The notes under the pieces: model-generated | The model's database searches: none | What the model was told of the DNA's origin: nothing | The model's input: only the letters and a program-made list of their open reading frames with translations | Assembly (NCBI GenBank): GCA_016709315.1 | Contig: JADJMZ010000001.1 | Span: forward strand, 1,178,001 to 1,242,000 | Direction of reading: 5' to 3' | DNA: 64,000 nt | Source of the DNA: Ignavibacteria bacterium | GTDB lineage: Bacteria > Bacteroidota > Ignavibacteria > Tepidaquicellales > Tepidaquicellaceae | Program-made: the position numbers and the translations under genes | Part shown: in pieces, positions 1 to 8,089 of the stretch | How the letters are laid out: each line of letters starts with the position of its first letter | Position numbering within the stretch: position 1 is the stretch's first letter

Positions 1-1
1 C

Positions 2-478
2 CTGGATAAAGTTGAGCTTCCCGACAAATCTCTGATAGAATTCGAGGCAATTAATTTTCACAGGAACGGTACAGGCGTAGTTGCCGAAAACAGCGAAGGC
101 AAAGTCATACTTGTAAAGAATTACAGATACATAAATGATTATTACAGCTGGGAAGTGCCTGCGGGGACGATTCCGCCTGATATGGATCATTCGGATTGCA
201 TAATCGAAGAACTTAAGGAAGAAGCTGGTTGCGAAGTAAGAAGGGATAATCTCAGATATCTGGGAAATTTTTATCCTTCGATCGGTTCCAGCAGTCAGAT
301 TTTTCACTGCTATTATGCTTCGGATGTTAAAAAGATAACTCACGATATAGACGCTAATGAGATCATTGAAGCTAAATGGTTTTCAAGAGAAGAAATAATA
401 CAAATGATAAGCGACGGGACGATTAAGGACGGATTCAGTCTTTATTTGCTTTTCAGATGGCTGTATCTTTTGAATTAA
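2..478 (+). CDS. Nudix hydrolase, 5'-truncated at window edge
   Basis: The reading frame is open from base 2 and stops at 478, so the true start lies left of the window; the GTG at 155 is internal to the fold. The visible part has the Nudix layout: a beta strand, then G-T-I-P-P, then a helix with EELKEEAG, whose acidic residues bind the metal-diphosphate. Nudix enzymes of this ADP-ribose pyrophosphatase-like size cleave nucleoside diphosphates linked to another group, in the cytoplasm. The box deviates from Gx5Ex7REUXEEXGU: the first Glu is Met and the Arg is Glu, while the three helix glutamates remain. Substrate cannot be called. It converges on the next gene with one base between the stop codons. 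Confidence 0.8.
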   Translation: MDKVELPDKSLIEFEAINFHRNGTGVVAENSEGKVILVKNYRYINDYYSWEVPAGTIPPDMDHSDCIIEELKEEAGCEVRRDNLRYLGNFYPSIGSSSQIFHCYYASDVKKITHDIDANEIIEAKWFSREEIIQMISDGTIKDGFSLYLLFRWLYLLN

Positions 479-479
479 T

Positions 480-956
480 TTAATCCTTTTGATCTGAAGG
501 ATCAGGAGCATTTTTTAATTTTTCAAAATACTCTTCAGAAGGAAAATTCATTATCATTCCCGCGACAGAAATAATAACACCAATAGTGGCGTAAGTAATA
601 TTTCCGTTCACATAAAGATTCGTCGTAAGACAGAAAAGCGCGCCGAGATCAAGTATTGCAAACGGAATCACATGAGCATTAAAATATTTGTCGGCGATAT
701 TTGACAGATTAACTTTCCGCAGCATTTGTTTCCTCAGAAAAATAGCAATCATAAAAAAAAAGAGAAGCAGAACCAGGCTGAATAGATTAACTGTCTCAAA
801 ATTTTCCCTGTGATTATTATTTGCAACCAGCAGACCTGAAAGATATATCACTATAATCCCGGTAGTTATTGCGATGCCGAGAAGCTTAATTCTTCTGACG
901 ACTACTATAAACTCTATCTGTCTGACCATTGAAGGATCTTTGCTCATGACTTCCAA
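480..956 (-). CDS. Hypothetical four-helix membrane protein
   Basis: This 158-residue protein is not recognised. It has a short cytoplasmic-looking N-terminus (about 25 residues, with RRIK just before the first helix) and four hydrophobic segments near residues 25-47, 58-76, 92-115 and 119-138, then a charged tail of about 20 residues. There are no catalytic motifs. It stands alone: divergent from ruvB and convergent with the Nudix gene. The start ATG gives a sensible N-terminus. It is probably an inner-membrane protein of unknown role. Confidence 0.6.
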   Translation of the reverse strand: MEVMSKDPSMVRQIEFIVVVRRIKLLGIAITTGIIVIYLSGLLVANNNHRENFETVNLFSLVLLLFFFMIAIFLRKQMLRKVNLSNIADKYFNAHVIPFAILDLGALFCLTTNLYVNGNITYATIGVIISVAGMIMNFPSEEYFEKLKNAPDPSDQKD

Positions 957-1013
957 TCAGTATTTATATTTTATAAAATTGTAACTGTTCAAAATTAACA
1001 TTATTTTTACACA

Positions 1014-2060
1014 ATGAAAAGTAATGAAAAGATTAATCCGGCTGTATTGACAGAGGAAGATGCTCAGGATACAGATTTTATTTCGCTTATTAGACCGAGA
1101 AGATTCAGCGAGTTCGTCGGACAGGATAAGGTCAAAGAAAATCTCCGGGTATTCATTGAAAGCGCAAAGATACTGAATGAATCTCTGGATCATGTTCTTT
1201 TTACAGGTCCTCCCGGTCTCGGGAAGACAACACTTGCAAATATTATTGCAAATGAATTCGATACGAATATTATTTCCACTTCGGGACCGATAATTGAGAA
1301 ACCCGGTGACCTTGCAGGTATGCTTACCAAACTAAAAAACAACGAAATACTTTTCATTGATGAGATACACAGAATTCCGAAAGTAGTAGAAGAGTTTCTT
1401 TATTCAGCAATGGAGGAATATAAACTTGATATAATGATAGATCAGGGACCGGCTGCAAGAAGCATTCCTATAAAGTTAGAAAGATTTACTCTGATCGGCG
1501 CTACTACAAGGCAGGGACTTTTATCTTCGCCGATGCTTGACAGATTCGGGATCAACTGCCGTCTGGATTATTATATCACCGATAATCTTGTGGAGATTGT
1601 AAAAAGATCTTCAAGAATAATGAACATTAAAATTACAGATGACGGAGCAAGGGAAATTGCAAAGCGAAGCAGAGCGACTCCGAGAATAGCTAACAGATTA
1701 TTAAGAAGAACGCGTGATTTTGCAATTGTAAAAAGCGACGGAAATATTAACAGGGAAATTGCCGATATAGCCCTGACATCGCTTGAGGTAGATGAATACG
1801 GTCTGGAGAAAACGGATAAGAAGATACTTGAAACAATTATTTCAAAATACGGAGGCGGTCCTGTAGGACTTTCTACTATAGCAGCATCAATCGGAGAAGA
1901 CCCCGGAACGATTGAAGATGTGTATGAACCTTTTCTCTTAATAGAAGGTTTTATCAAACGCACTCCGAAAGGACGCGAAGCTACAAACTTAGCATACAAA
2001 CATCTCGGACTTACTCCGAAAAAAAATATTAAGACAGAAAAAAACTTATTTGAACTATAG
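1014..2060 (+). CDS. ruvB: Holliday junction branch migration helicase RuvB
   Basis: RuvB is the hexameric AAA+ motor that drives branch migration of Holliday junctions with RuvA and RuvC. The 348-residue length is normal. Visible motifs are the N-terminal RPRRFSEFVGQ, Walker A GPPGLGKTT (65-73), Walker B with DEIH (116-119), sensor 1 GATTRQG and the arginine-finger segment LDRFGI. The C-terminal third has the winged-helix RuvB_C features (KYGGGPVGLSTIAASIGED, then a GFIKRTPKGREAT segment). ruvA and ruvC are not beside it. It is followed after 12 bases by a rhodanese/MauE/DUF1573 set on the same strand, so all four may be co-transcribed, although the functions look unrelated. Confidence 0.97.
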   Translation: MKSNEKINPAVLTEEDAQDTDFISLIRPRRFSEFVGQDKVKENLRVFIESAKILNESLDHVLFTGPPGLGKTTLANIIANEFDTNIISTSGPIIEKPGDLAGMLTKLKNNEILFIDEIHRIPKVVEEFLYSAMEEYKLDIMIDQGPAARSIPIKLERFTLIGATTRQGLLSSPMLDRFGINCRLDYYITDNLVEIVKRSSRIMNIKITDDGAREIAKRSRATPRIANRLLRRTRDFAIVKSDGNINREIADIALTSLEVDEYGLEKTDKKILETIISKYGGGPVGLSTIAASIGEDPGTIEDVYEPFLLIEGFIKRTPKGREATNLAYKHLGLTPKKNIKTEKNLFEL

Positions 2061-2072
2061 AAATCAATTTAT

Positions 2073-2600
2073 ATGAAAAGAAGTCTCTTAAAAGAAATTA
2101 TAATCATTGTCTCTGTCAGCGTCTTTCTCGGATTTACAATGAATATTATCAGTCCGAATAAAATACCTCTTATACAGGATTACAGCAGCAGACACCAGAT
2201 TGACAGTGTATCATCTGATAAACAGAAACCTGTCAGACAATATACTAAAGAAGGATTTGTTAAACCTGTGAATGTGAAAATTCAGGATGTGAAGAAAATG
2301 TTCGATGAAGGAGCAGTCTTTATTGACGGAAGACCTCCGGAAGAATTTGCAACAGGTCATATTAAAGGCGCGGTTAACATTCCGTATAAAGAATTTAAGG
2401 ATAAAACTGTAGAGCAAAAGCTTGAGATTCTTAAAGCTTATGACAAAGAAAAACCGATAGTCTCCTATTGCGGCGGTACAGAATGTGAAATCAGTATTGA
2501 CAATGCCTATGAAATGGCAAAAGCAGGTTACAATGAATTAAAAATTTATCTCGGCGGTTACAAAGAATGGAATGAACTCGGATATCCTACTGAAAAATAA
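2073..2600 (+). CDS. Membrane-anchored rhodanese-like protein
   Basis: The 175-residue protein has one N-terminal hydrophobic segment (about residues 8-26), a 40-residue linker, and one rhodanese domain (about 65-172). The domain shows the FIDGRPPEEFATGHIKGAVNIP start and an active-site loop of SYCGGTEC with Cys133 as the likely persulfide-carrying residue. Cys138 sits five residues later, an extra thiol in the loop. Because of the N-terminal helix I infer that the domain faces the periplasm. Rhodaneses transfer sulfane sulfur, or act in redox relays. The gene lies 9 bases before a MauE-like membrane gene and shares its direction. Confidence 0.85.
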   Translation: MKRSLLKEIIIIVSVSVFLGFTMNIISPNKIPLIQDYSSRHQIDSVSSDKQKPVRQYTKEGFVKPVNVKIQDVKKMFDEGAVFIDGRPPEEFATGHIKGAVNIPYKEFKDKTVEQKLEILKAYDKEKPIVSYCGGTECEISIDNAYEMAKAGYNELKIYLGGYKEWNELGYPTEK

Positions 2601-2608
2601 ATTAAAAC

Positions 2609-3058
2609 ATGAACTTTCTGTCAAATAAATATTTTTTATTAATTCTAAGACTTATCGTCGGAGGCACTTTTATTTATGCCTGCGCCGGGAAATTGCTTAA
2701 TCAGGAATTGTTTGCAAGAGCTATATATAATTATAAGTTTCTGCCTGATGTATTCATTAATATTTTTGCAATTGTAATGCCTTATCTTGAACTTGTGACA
2801 GCAGTATTTTTAATACTCGGAATATTTAAAAGAGGAAGTGCATTTATGATAATTGTAATGCTGATAGTTTTTATAATATCTTTGACACAGGCATATGCAA
2901 GAGGACTCGATATCAGCTGCGGATGTTTTTCACTTGAAACAGTAAGTGAAAAAAGTGATATTTTATTAAGAATAATAGAAGACATATTCCTTCTAGTGGC
3001 AACATTCATAATTTTTATTAAATCAAAACCAATAATCAAACAGGAGATACAACAATGA
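2609..3058 (+). CDS. MauE/DoxX-like membrane protein
   Basis: This protein of 149 residues has four hydrophobic helices and matches the MauE/DoxX-type layout: an N-terminal helix with RLIVGGTFIYACAGKLL, a second with MPYLELVTAVFLILG, and a loop after the third helix with ISCGCF (Cys104, Cys106). MauE proteins are implicated in disulfide formation or electron delivery in the envelope during methylamine dehydrogenase maturation; the wider family is used more broadly. No methylamine genes are present here. The ATG of the next gene overlaps its TGA (ATGA), which indicates translational coupling. Confidence 0.8.
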   Translation: MNFLSNKYFLLILRLIVGGTFIYACAGKLLNQELFARAIYNYKFLPDVFINIFAIVMPYLELVTAVFLILGIFKRGSAFMIIVMLIVFIISLTQAYARGLDISCGCFSLETVSEKSDILLRIIEDIFLLVATFIIFIKSKPIIKQEIQQ

Positions 3059-3501
3059 ACAGATTCATCCAGTCAAAAACAGCAAAAGCAGGATTCTTTG
3101 TTTTTGGAATGCTGGTAATTTCAGCAGTGATGTTCTTTTTAATGAACAATTCCAAAATCGCAGCTTCCATCAGCTCTGCAAAATTAGTATTCGAAGAAGA
3201 ATATCACGACTTCGGAAAGATCCCGCAGGGACCTCAGGTTGAGTATTCATTCAAATTCACAAACAAAGGGAAATCACCTTTGATAATTGAGAAAGTTCAG
3301 CCGTCCTGCGGATGCACAGGCGCTACAACAGGCGGAAAGAATGAATATGCAAAAGGCGAAAGCGGAGAGATCAAAATTACTTTCAATACACAGGGAAGAG
3401 AAGGAAGACAGGAAAAACATATAATGGTATTCACAAATGATCCTGATTTCCCTCAGAAAGACCTTAAGTTTTCCTGCGATATAGATACGGAAATGAAATA
3501 A
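3055..3501 (+). CDS. DUF1573 periplasmic protein
   Basis: This 148-residue protein has a single N-terminal membrane segment (about 12-31) and one DUF1573 domain with a characteristic HDFGKIPQG start and PSCGCTGA (Cys85, Cys87), followed by an immunoglobulin-like strand pattern to FTNDPDFP. The domain's biochemical role is unknown; it is common in Bacteroidota and relatives. The start overlaps the previous gene by four bases and carries an AGGAG about nine bases upstream, one of few recognisable ribosome binding sites in the window. A hairpin terminator follows. Confidence 0.88.
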   Translation: MNRFIQSKTAKAGFFVFGMLVISAVMFFLMNNSKIAASISSAKLVFEEEYHDFGKIPQGPQVEYSFKFTNKGKSPLIIEKVQPSCGCTGATTGGKNEYAKGESGEIKITFNTQGREGRQEKHIMVFTNDPDFPQKDLKFSCDIDTEMK

Positions 3502-3528
3502 GAAATCGCAATTAAAATTTTATCAAAG

Positions 3529-3561
3529 CAGGGACTGAATTTATTTGGTTCCTGTTTTTTT
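3529..3561 (+). terminator. Intrinsic terminator after the ruvB-DUF1573 group
   Basis: A hairpin with arms cagggac (3529-3535) and gttcctg (3548-3554), one G-T pair, is followed by a run of seven T. It lies 28 bases after the DUF1573 stop codon and should end the upstream transcript. Confidence 0.7.
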
Positions 3562-3587
3562 ATTTAATCATTATTTAAACAATAAAA

Positions 3588-5816
3588 ATGAAATCAATAT
3601 TAATAATTGTTGCCTGCCTTTTTATCAGTACAGGCATTTATTCAAAAAGCAAAAGCGATGATCTGTTTCAGATTAATGCTGCTAAAACAAATGATCCTTC
3701 TGCTGATTACAGAAATTCAGTATATGAAGGAGTAATTTTAAATATCAGTAAAGATGTTTACAGTTCACTTACTGATAATCGTGATCAGAATTTAGAAATG
3801 AAAATTCCTGTTAGTAACAATAATTTTCTGAACATTGAGCTTGAAAGATTTGAGATTCTGAGTCCCGATGCTAAAATTACTGAAAGAGCGTTACTCGGAG
3901 AAACGCAGCTTGACCTTAGAAATATTGTATTATCTTACAAAGGTAAAGTTAAGGGTGAAGGGAATTCGCTTGTTTCAATTTCGCTGTTCAATGGTAAGGT
4001 CTTAGGTCTGATAAAGTCAGGTAATGAAACTTATGTTATCGGCGCTTTGAAAGATAAAAACAATAATGAAACTGGTGATCATATTTTATACAAAGAAAGC
4101 AAACTGAAATTTCAAAAGAGATTTGAATGCGGCTCGGATGTGTTTGATGTCCCTGCAGAAGTGCTGAAATCAATGAGAGATACTTACGGTAAAAATTCAG
4201 ATAATATGAGTACAAATCTCCTCGAAGCGAAGGTTGCAATTGATGTTGATTTCTTTACATATAATACTTACGGAAGTTCAGTCCCAAATGCAACTGCTTA
4301 CGCTCTTGCTCTGATGTCCGCCTCATCCGCTGTCTATATGAAAGATATGAATATTAAATTAACTGTGGGATATCTGAGAGTCTGGACAGTTCAGGATCCT
4401 TATACTTCAACTGACGGTTCAACGCTTCTTAATCAGTTCAGATCCGACTGGAGCATAAATCAGGGTGGAGTCGAAAGGGTGATCGCACATCTTCTGACCA
4501 GAAGAAGCAGTATCAATGTCGGAGGCATTGCATATCTTGATGCGCTTTGCAATATGACATACGGATACGGATTAAGCGTACTTACTGGTACAATAAATCA
4601 GCTGCCTTTGTATTCTTATGATGTAGTGGTGGTTACGCACGAAATAGGACACAACTTCGGTTCGCCTCATACACATAACTGTTCATGGGTCGGAGGTCCG
4701 ATAGATACCTGTTACACAATTGAAGGAGGATGTTATTCAGGTCCTTCACATCCTGCTGTCGGAACGATAATGAGTTACTGCGATACTGAAGGCGGAACGG
4801 TCGTTATGAATTTCGGACCTCAGCCCGGAGCTCTTATCAGGAACAGGGCGGAAAGCGTTTCATGTTTAACCATTGTTGCAAGACCTGTACTGGTAGCATA
4901 TCCAAACGGCGGAGAGACATTCAGAACTCTTTCTTCCGCAGTCGTTTACTGGGGAACATCTCTTACGGGAAATGTAAATCTAGATTACACAACCAATAAC
5001 GGAACTTCGTGGATTGCAATTCAGAACAATGTTCCTGCGCAACAACGAGAGTTTCAGTGGACGGTTCCTTACATAGCTTATACAAATCAGGCAAAGGTAA
5101 GAATTCTCAATTCTTCCAATTCTTCAGAGGGAGATACAAGCGACGCTTCCTTCAGAGTACTTCTTACATATAATCCGTTCAATGTGCTTTCACCGCCGAG
5201 CACTACAAGAATAGAAACTTCAGCAAACAATACTTCTTTGCAGCAGTTCAGCTGGAGCAGCGCGGGAAGTCAGCCATCATTAAGATACAAATTCAAAATC
5301 AGAAAGGTTGGCGGCGGAGCGGTTGATTATTCATACAGCAGCAATAACGGCGGGACTGATACGGTAATAAGTATCAGAAAAAGTTTTCTTGATTCGCTGG
5401 CTCTGCTTATAGGCACTACCGGCGATTCCCTGCGCTGTACATGGAAATCCTGGTCATACAACGGTTACGATTCAGCATCGTCGTCTAATACATTTTTAGT
5501 TACTCTTGTAAGGACAAATGTAGGAATAAACGTTATATCAACCGAAGTTCCGGAAAATCCCGGTCTTTATTACAACTATCCAAATCCATTCAATCCTTCA
5601 ACAGTAATTAAATTCGATGTGTCAAAGCAGCAAAATGTAAGCATTGAAATTTATGATATGCTTGGCAGAAAAACAGAAAGTCTTGTAAACGAAAAACTCC
5701 AGCCGGGAAAATATGAAGTAACATTTAACGGTACAGGTTATCCGAGCGGAATTTATTATTACAGAATGCAGGCGGGAGATTATTCCGAGACAAGAAAAAT
5801 GCTGATGGTAAAGTAA
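3588..5816 (+). CDS. Secreted metzincin-type zinc metalloprotease with T9SS sorting domain
   Basis: This 742-residue protein has a signal peptide (hydrophobic residues 3-18). A prodomain-like region runs to about residue 205, then a metzincin catalytic domain with HEIGHNFGSPH (about 351-361; three zinc-binding His and the catalytic Glu) and a Met-turn GTIMSYC (Met about 395). Cysteines near the active site suggest disulfides, as in reprolysin-like M12B peptidases. A beta-rich region follows (about 430-650), and the C-terminus (about 660-742) is a type IX secretion sorting domain with YPNPFNPST and a final GIYYYRM...KMLMVK stretch. It is probably exported across the outer membrane by T9SS and degrades extracellular protein. 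A terminator follows directly. Confidence 0.9.
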   Translation: MKSILIIVACLFISTGIYSKSKSDDLFQINAAKTNDPSADYRNSVYEGVILNISKDVYSSLTDNRDQNLEMKIPVSNNNFLNIELERFEILSPDAKITERALLGETQLDLRNIVLSYKGKVKGEGNSLVSISLFNGKVLGLIKSGNETYVIGALKDKNNNETGDHILYKESKLKFQKRFECGSDVFDVPAEVLKSMRDTYGKNSDNMSTNLLEAKVAIDVDFFTYNTYGSSVPNATAYALALMSASSAVYMKDMNIKLTVGYLRVWTVQDPYTSTDGSTLLNQFRSDWSINQGGVERVIAHLLTRRSSINVGGIAYLDALCNMTYGYGLSVLTGTINQLPLYSYDVVVVTHEIGHNFGSPHTHNCSWVGGPIDTCYTIEGGCYSGPSHPAVGTIMSYCDTEGGTVVMNFGPQPGALIRNRAESVSCLTIVARPVLVAYPNGGETFRTLSSAVVYWGTSLTGNVNLDYTTNNGTSWIAIQNNVPAQQREFQWTVPYIAYTNQAKVRILNSSNSSEGDTSDASFRVLLTYNPFNVLSPPSTTRIETSANNTSLQQFSWSSAGSQPSLRYKFKIRKVGGGAVDYSYSSNNGGTDTVISIRKSFLDSLALLIGTTGDSLRCTWKSWSYNGYDSASSSNTFLVTLVRTNVGINVISTEVPENPGLYYNYPNPFNPSTVIKFDVSKQQNVSIEIYDMLGRKTESLVNEKLQPGKYEVTFNGTGYPSGIYYYRMQAGDYSETRKMLMVK

Positions 5817-5846
5817 ATAAACAAAAAATAATTTTTATCAATTTAG

Positions 5847-5874
5847 AGGCGGTCAGAAATGGCTGCCTTTTTTT
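5847..5874 (+). terminator. Intrinsic terminator after the metalloprotease
   Basis: The arms aggcggtc (5847-5854) and ggctgcct (5861-5868) pair fully if two G-T pairs are allowed, and a run of T follows to 5874. It lies 30 bases after the metalloprotease stop codon. Confidence 0.7.
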
Positions 5875-5891
5875 GTTTGACTTATTCTTTC

Positions 5892-6150
5892 AATTGCGGC
5901 CGGGACTTTCGGGGGAAATTGATTTTGTTCTAGTCTTCGCTGAGTCTCCCGTTTAAACGAAACTTGAAGCTGTTCTGTAATTAGTGCGGGGACTCAGCGA
6001 AAAAGCAGTAGTGGATTTTATGAAGTGAAATTACTAGACCGCCCGTTGAGTCCCCGCATTTAATTTTATCAAAATTTAAATATGTTCTTGCGGGAGACTC
6101 ATCTGGAACAAGAATTGCGGCCGGGACTTTCGGGGGAATTTAATTTTGTT
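5892..6150. repeat. Structured intergenic repeat: 38-bp direct repeats around alternating inverted motifs
   Basis: The gene-free stretch 5817-6185 is dominated by this element. Its ends are direct repeats at 5892-5929 and 6113-6150 (36 of 38 identical by eye; core gcggccgggactttcggggg). Inside are four copies of a GAGTC(T/C)CCCG motif in alternating orientation: 5942-5951 (+), 5987-5995 (-), 6048-6057 (+) and 6091-6100 (-). Exact inverted pairs include 5985-5996 with 6047-6058 (12 bp), 5937-5946 with 5991-6000 (10 bp) and 5941-5950 with 6092-6101 (10 bp). No open frame crosses it. It could be a non-autonomous mobile element or a structured RNA. Confidence 0.75.
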
Positions 6151-6185
6151 GAACGTATGATACTGAAAAAAAAATTTTTTCTTTT

Positions 6186-6953
6186 TTATTTTTCAGAAAT
6201 TACTTCAAGCATCTGATCATGTATCAGACCGTTCGTAGCAAGAATCTGTTTTCCGTAAACGGAATATTTACTTCCTTGGAAATCTGTAACCTTTCCACCA
6301 GCTTCAGTAAGTATCAGATATCCCGCAGCTACATCCCATGCATTCAAATTGTATTCCCAGAATCCCTCGAATCTTCCGCAAGCAGTCCAGCAAAGATCAA
6401 GCGCAGCCGAGCCAAGTCTTCTTATCGGAACGTCAAGCATAAGGAATTTTTTAAAAATAATAAATGGATCGGGCTTAAAACTGCTTGAGTCGTAAGGAAA
6501 ACCTGTAACTACCAGAGACTTTCTGAGATCATCAGCTTTTGAAACAGAAATATTTACATCATTGAGAAACGATCCTTTGCCTTTTTCGGAAAAGAAAAAC
6601 TCTCCCGATATCGGATTGAAAACAACTCCCATAATTATTTCACTGTTCTTTTCCAGAGCAATCGAAACACAGGTGAGAGGAATGGAGTGAGCGTAATTGA
6701 CAGTTCCGTCTATCGGGTCTATAATCCATTTGTATTCTGATTCCTGGTACAAAGCGCCGGCTTCTTCCGAAACAATGTCATGACCGGGAAATGATGATTT
6801 AATTACTTCAATAATTTTGTCTTCGGACTTTTTGTCAATTTCAGTTACAAGATTGGATACAACATCTTTGCTTGAGATTTTAAAATTCCCTTCAAAGTTT
6901 TCCTTGAGAATCTTTCCTGCTTCGAGAGAAGCTTTTATAAGTGTATTTTTCAT
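6186..6953 (-). CDS. Inositol monophosphatase family protein (SuhB-like)
   Basis: This is a 255-residue magnesium-dependent phosphatase of the inositol monophosphatase/FBPase-like fold. Metal ligands are visible: Glu63-Glu64 in VSEEAG, the signature WIIDPIDGTVNYAH (Asp79, Asp82, Gly83, Thr84), and a C-terminal AWDVAAGYLILTEAGG with the third-metal Asp. It hydrolyses inositol-1-phosphate or a similar sugar phosphate; substrate range in bacteria is broad. The gene starts directly next to the stop codon of the upstream MBL-fold gene, so the two are an operon. The start ATG at 6953 gives the usual family length. Confidence 0.93.
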   Translation of the reverse strand: MKNTLIKASLEAGKILKENFEGNFKISSKDVVSNLVTEIDKKSEDKIIEVIKSSFPGHDIVSEEAGALYQESEYKWIIDPIDGTVNYAHSIPLTCVSIALEKNSEIIMGVVFNPISGEFFFSEKGKGSFLNDVNISVSKADDLRKSLVVTGFPYDSSSFKPDPFIIFKKFLMLDVPIRRLGSAALDLCWTACGRFEGFWEYNLNAWDVAAGYLILTEAGGKVTDFQGSKYSVYGKQILATNGLIHDQMLEVISEK

Positions 6954-7721
6954 TTAAATGTTAAACTCCAGACCATCGTAAGCCAGTTCGATCCTTTTCG
7001 GAAGAGTGGAATTAATTTTATCGTGCAGAATGTCATGCGTTAAATGCGTAAAAAAAGTTCTTTTTGGTTTGACTCTTTTGGAAATCTCAATCGCCTCCTG
7101 CAGATTGAAATGAGTCGGATGCGGTCTTATGCGCAAAGCATTAATGACAAGGACTTTCAGCCCTTCGAGTTTTTTCAGTTCATTATCCGAAATAGCGCTG
7201 CAGTCTGTGATGTAAGCGAAATTATTTATCCTGTAACCGAAGATCTTTAAATTACCGTGCATGCATTCAACAGGAATTATATCAACATTCTTAATTCTCA
7301 GCATTTCATTTTTAATTACATGAAAGTTCACAAGCGGAACGGATTTATACTTTATAAGTTCTTCATTAAAAACATACCGGAAGGATATCTTCATTTCTTC
7401 AACAGTTGTTTCATTTGCATACAGGTCAATAAACTTATCATACCTCTGCGTAATCTGCCTCAGATCATCCATGCCGTTAATGTGATCCACATGATGATGA
7501 GTATAAAGCACGGCGTCAAGATTATCTATTTTATTTTTAAGCATCTGCTGTCTGAAATCAATGGAAGTATCTATTAATAGTTTTACACCTTCATTTGTCT
7601 CAATGTAAGCTGAAGTTCTTAATCTTTTATCTTTTGGGTTTGAAGATGAGCAAGTTTCACATTTGCAGCCGATGACAGGAACGCCCTGGGAAGTGCCTGA
7701 ACCGAGAATGATAACTTTCAT
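6954..7721 (-). CDS. MBL-fold metal-dependent hydrolase (PhnP-like)
   Basis: This 255-residue metallo-beta-lactamase-fold enzyme opens with the strand MKVIILGSGTSQGVPVIGC. It carries the motif THHHVDH (His75, His77, Asp79, His80) that binds a dinuclear metal site; later ligands are probably in AYITDCSAI and FFTHLTHD. Cys19, Cys21 and Cys24 form a GCKCETC cluster like the structural zinc site of PhnP-type phosphodiesterases. PhnP cleaves cyclic ribose phosphates, but no phosphonate genes are nearby, so the substrate is open. It lies upstream of the phosphatase gene with no gap. Confidence 0.88.
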   Translation of the reverse strand: MKVIILGSGTSQGVPVIGCKCETCSSSNPKDKRLRTSAYIETNEGVKLLIDTSIDFRQQMLKNKIDNLDAVLYTHHHVDHINGMDDLRQITQRYDKFIDLYANETTVEEMKISFRYVFNEELIKYKSVPLVNFHVIKNEMLRIKNVDIIPVECMHGNLKIFGYRINNFAYITDCSAISDNELKKLEGLKVLVINALRIRPHPTHFNLQEAIEISKRVKPKRTFFTHLTHDILHDKINSTLPKRIELAYDGLEFNI

Positions 7722-7742
7722 TTAAAATTTATTATTAAAAAA

Positions 7743-8051
7743 TTACAGTAACTTTTCATTTCCTTTTTCCCTGTCAACAAGTTCACGTATATTCGGTTTT
7801 AAAAAAATATTATCCGAATCGGATTCGGCAATATTTTTTACGAGAATACTTATTTTCTTTTCCTGTTCCAGATTTTTATTAAGCAAAAAGACCTTCTGTT
7901 CGCGCAGCAGACAGAATCCTCCTTTGAAAATTCCTTTTTCAACTCTGACAGTGAAGTCAAGCTTTTCAAGAACTTCTATCAGGTCCTGAATAAGAAGTTC
8001 CTTTTTATCATCGTAAACCGGTTTCGAAGATTTTTTGATTAACTTTGCCAA
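7743..8051 (-). CDS. Conserved-looking small hypothetical protein
   Basis: This protein of 102 residues is basic at its N-terminus (MAKLIKKSSKP) and of mixed alpha/beta composition. It has a helix with LLIQDLIEVLEKLDF and a strand pair around VRVEKGIFKGGFCLLREQKVFLLNK. There is no signal peptide, membrane segment or known catalytic motif, and I do not recognise the family. It starts the four-cistron minus-strand run that continues with the MBL-fold and phosphatase genes (21 bases to the next), so it is probably co-transcribed with them. Confidence 0.6.
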   Translation of the reverse strand: MAKLIKKSSKPVYDDKKELLIQDLIEVLEKLDFTVRVEKGIFKGGFCLLREQKVFLLNKNLEQEKKISILVKNIAESDSDNIFLKPNIRELVDREKGNEKLL

Positions 8052-8089
8052 GAAGCGTATAAATTATAAAATATTAAAGCGGTACTATA

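Noticed and set aside
957..1193. 78-residue minus-strand frame next to ruvB
   Set aside because: It overlaps the ruvB start region and the space before it; no motif or plausible protein composition.
1571..1999. 142-residue antisense frame inside ruvB
   Set aside because: RuvB motifs in the opposite strand account for the region.
6954..7721. True phosphonate PhnP
   Set aside because: The fold and Cys cluster fit, but no other phn gene is nearby, so only the family is called.
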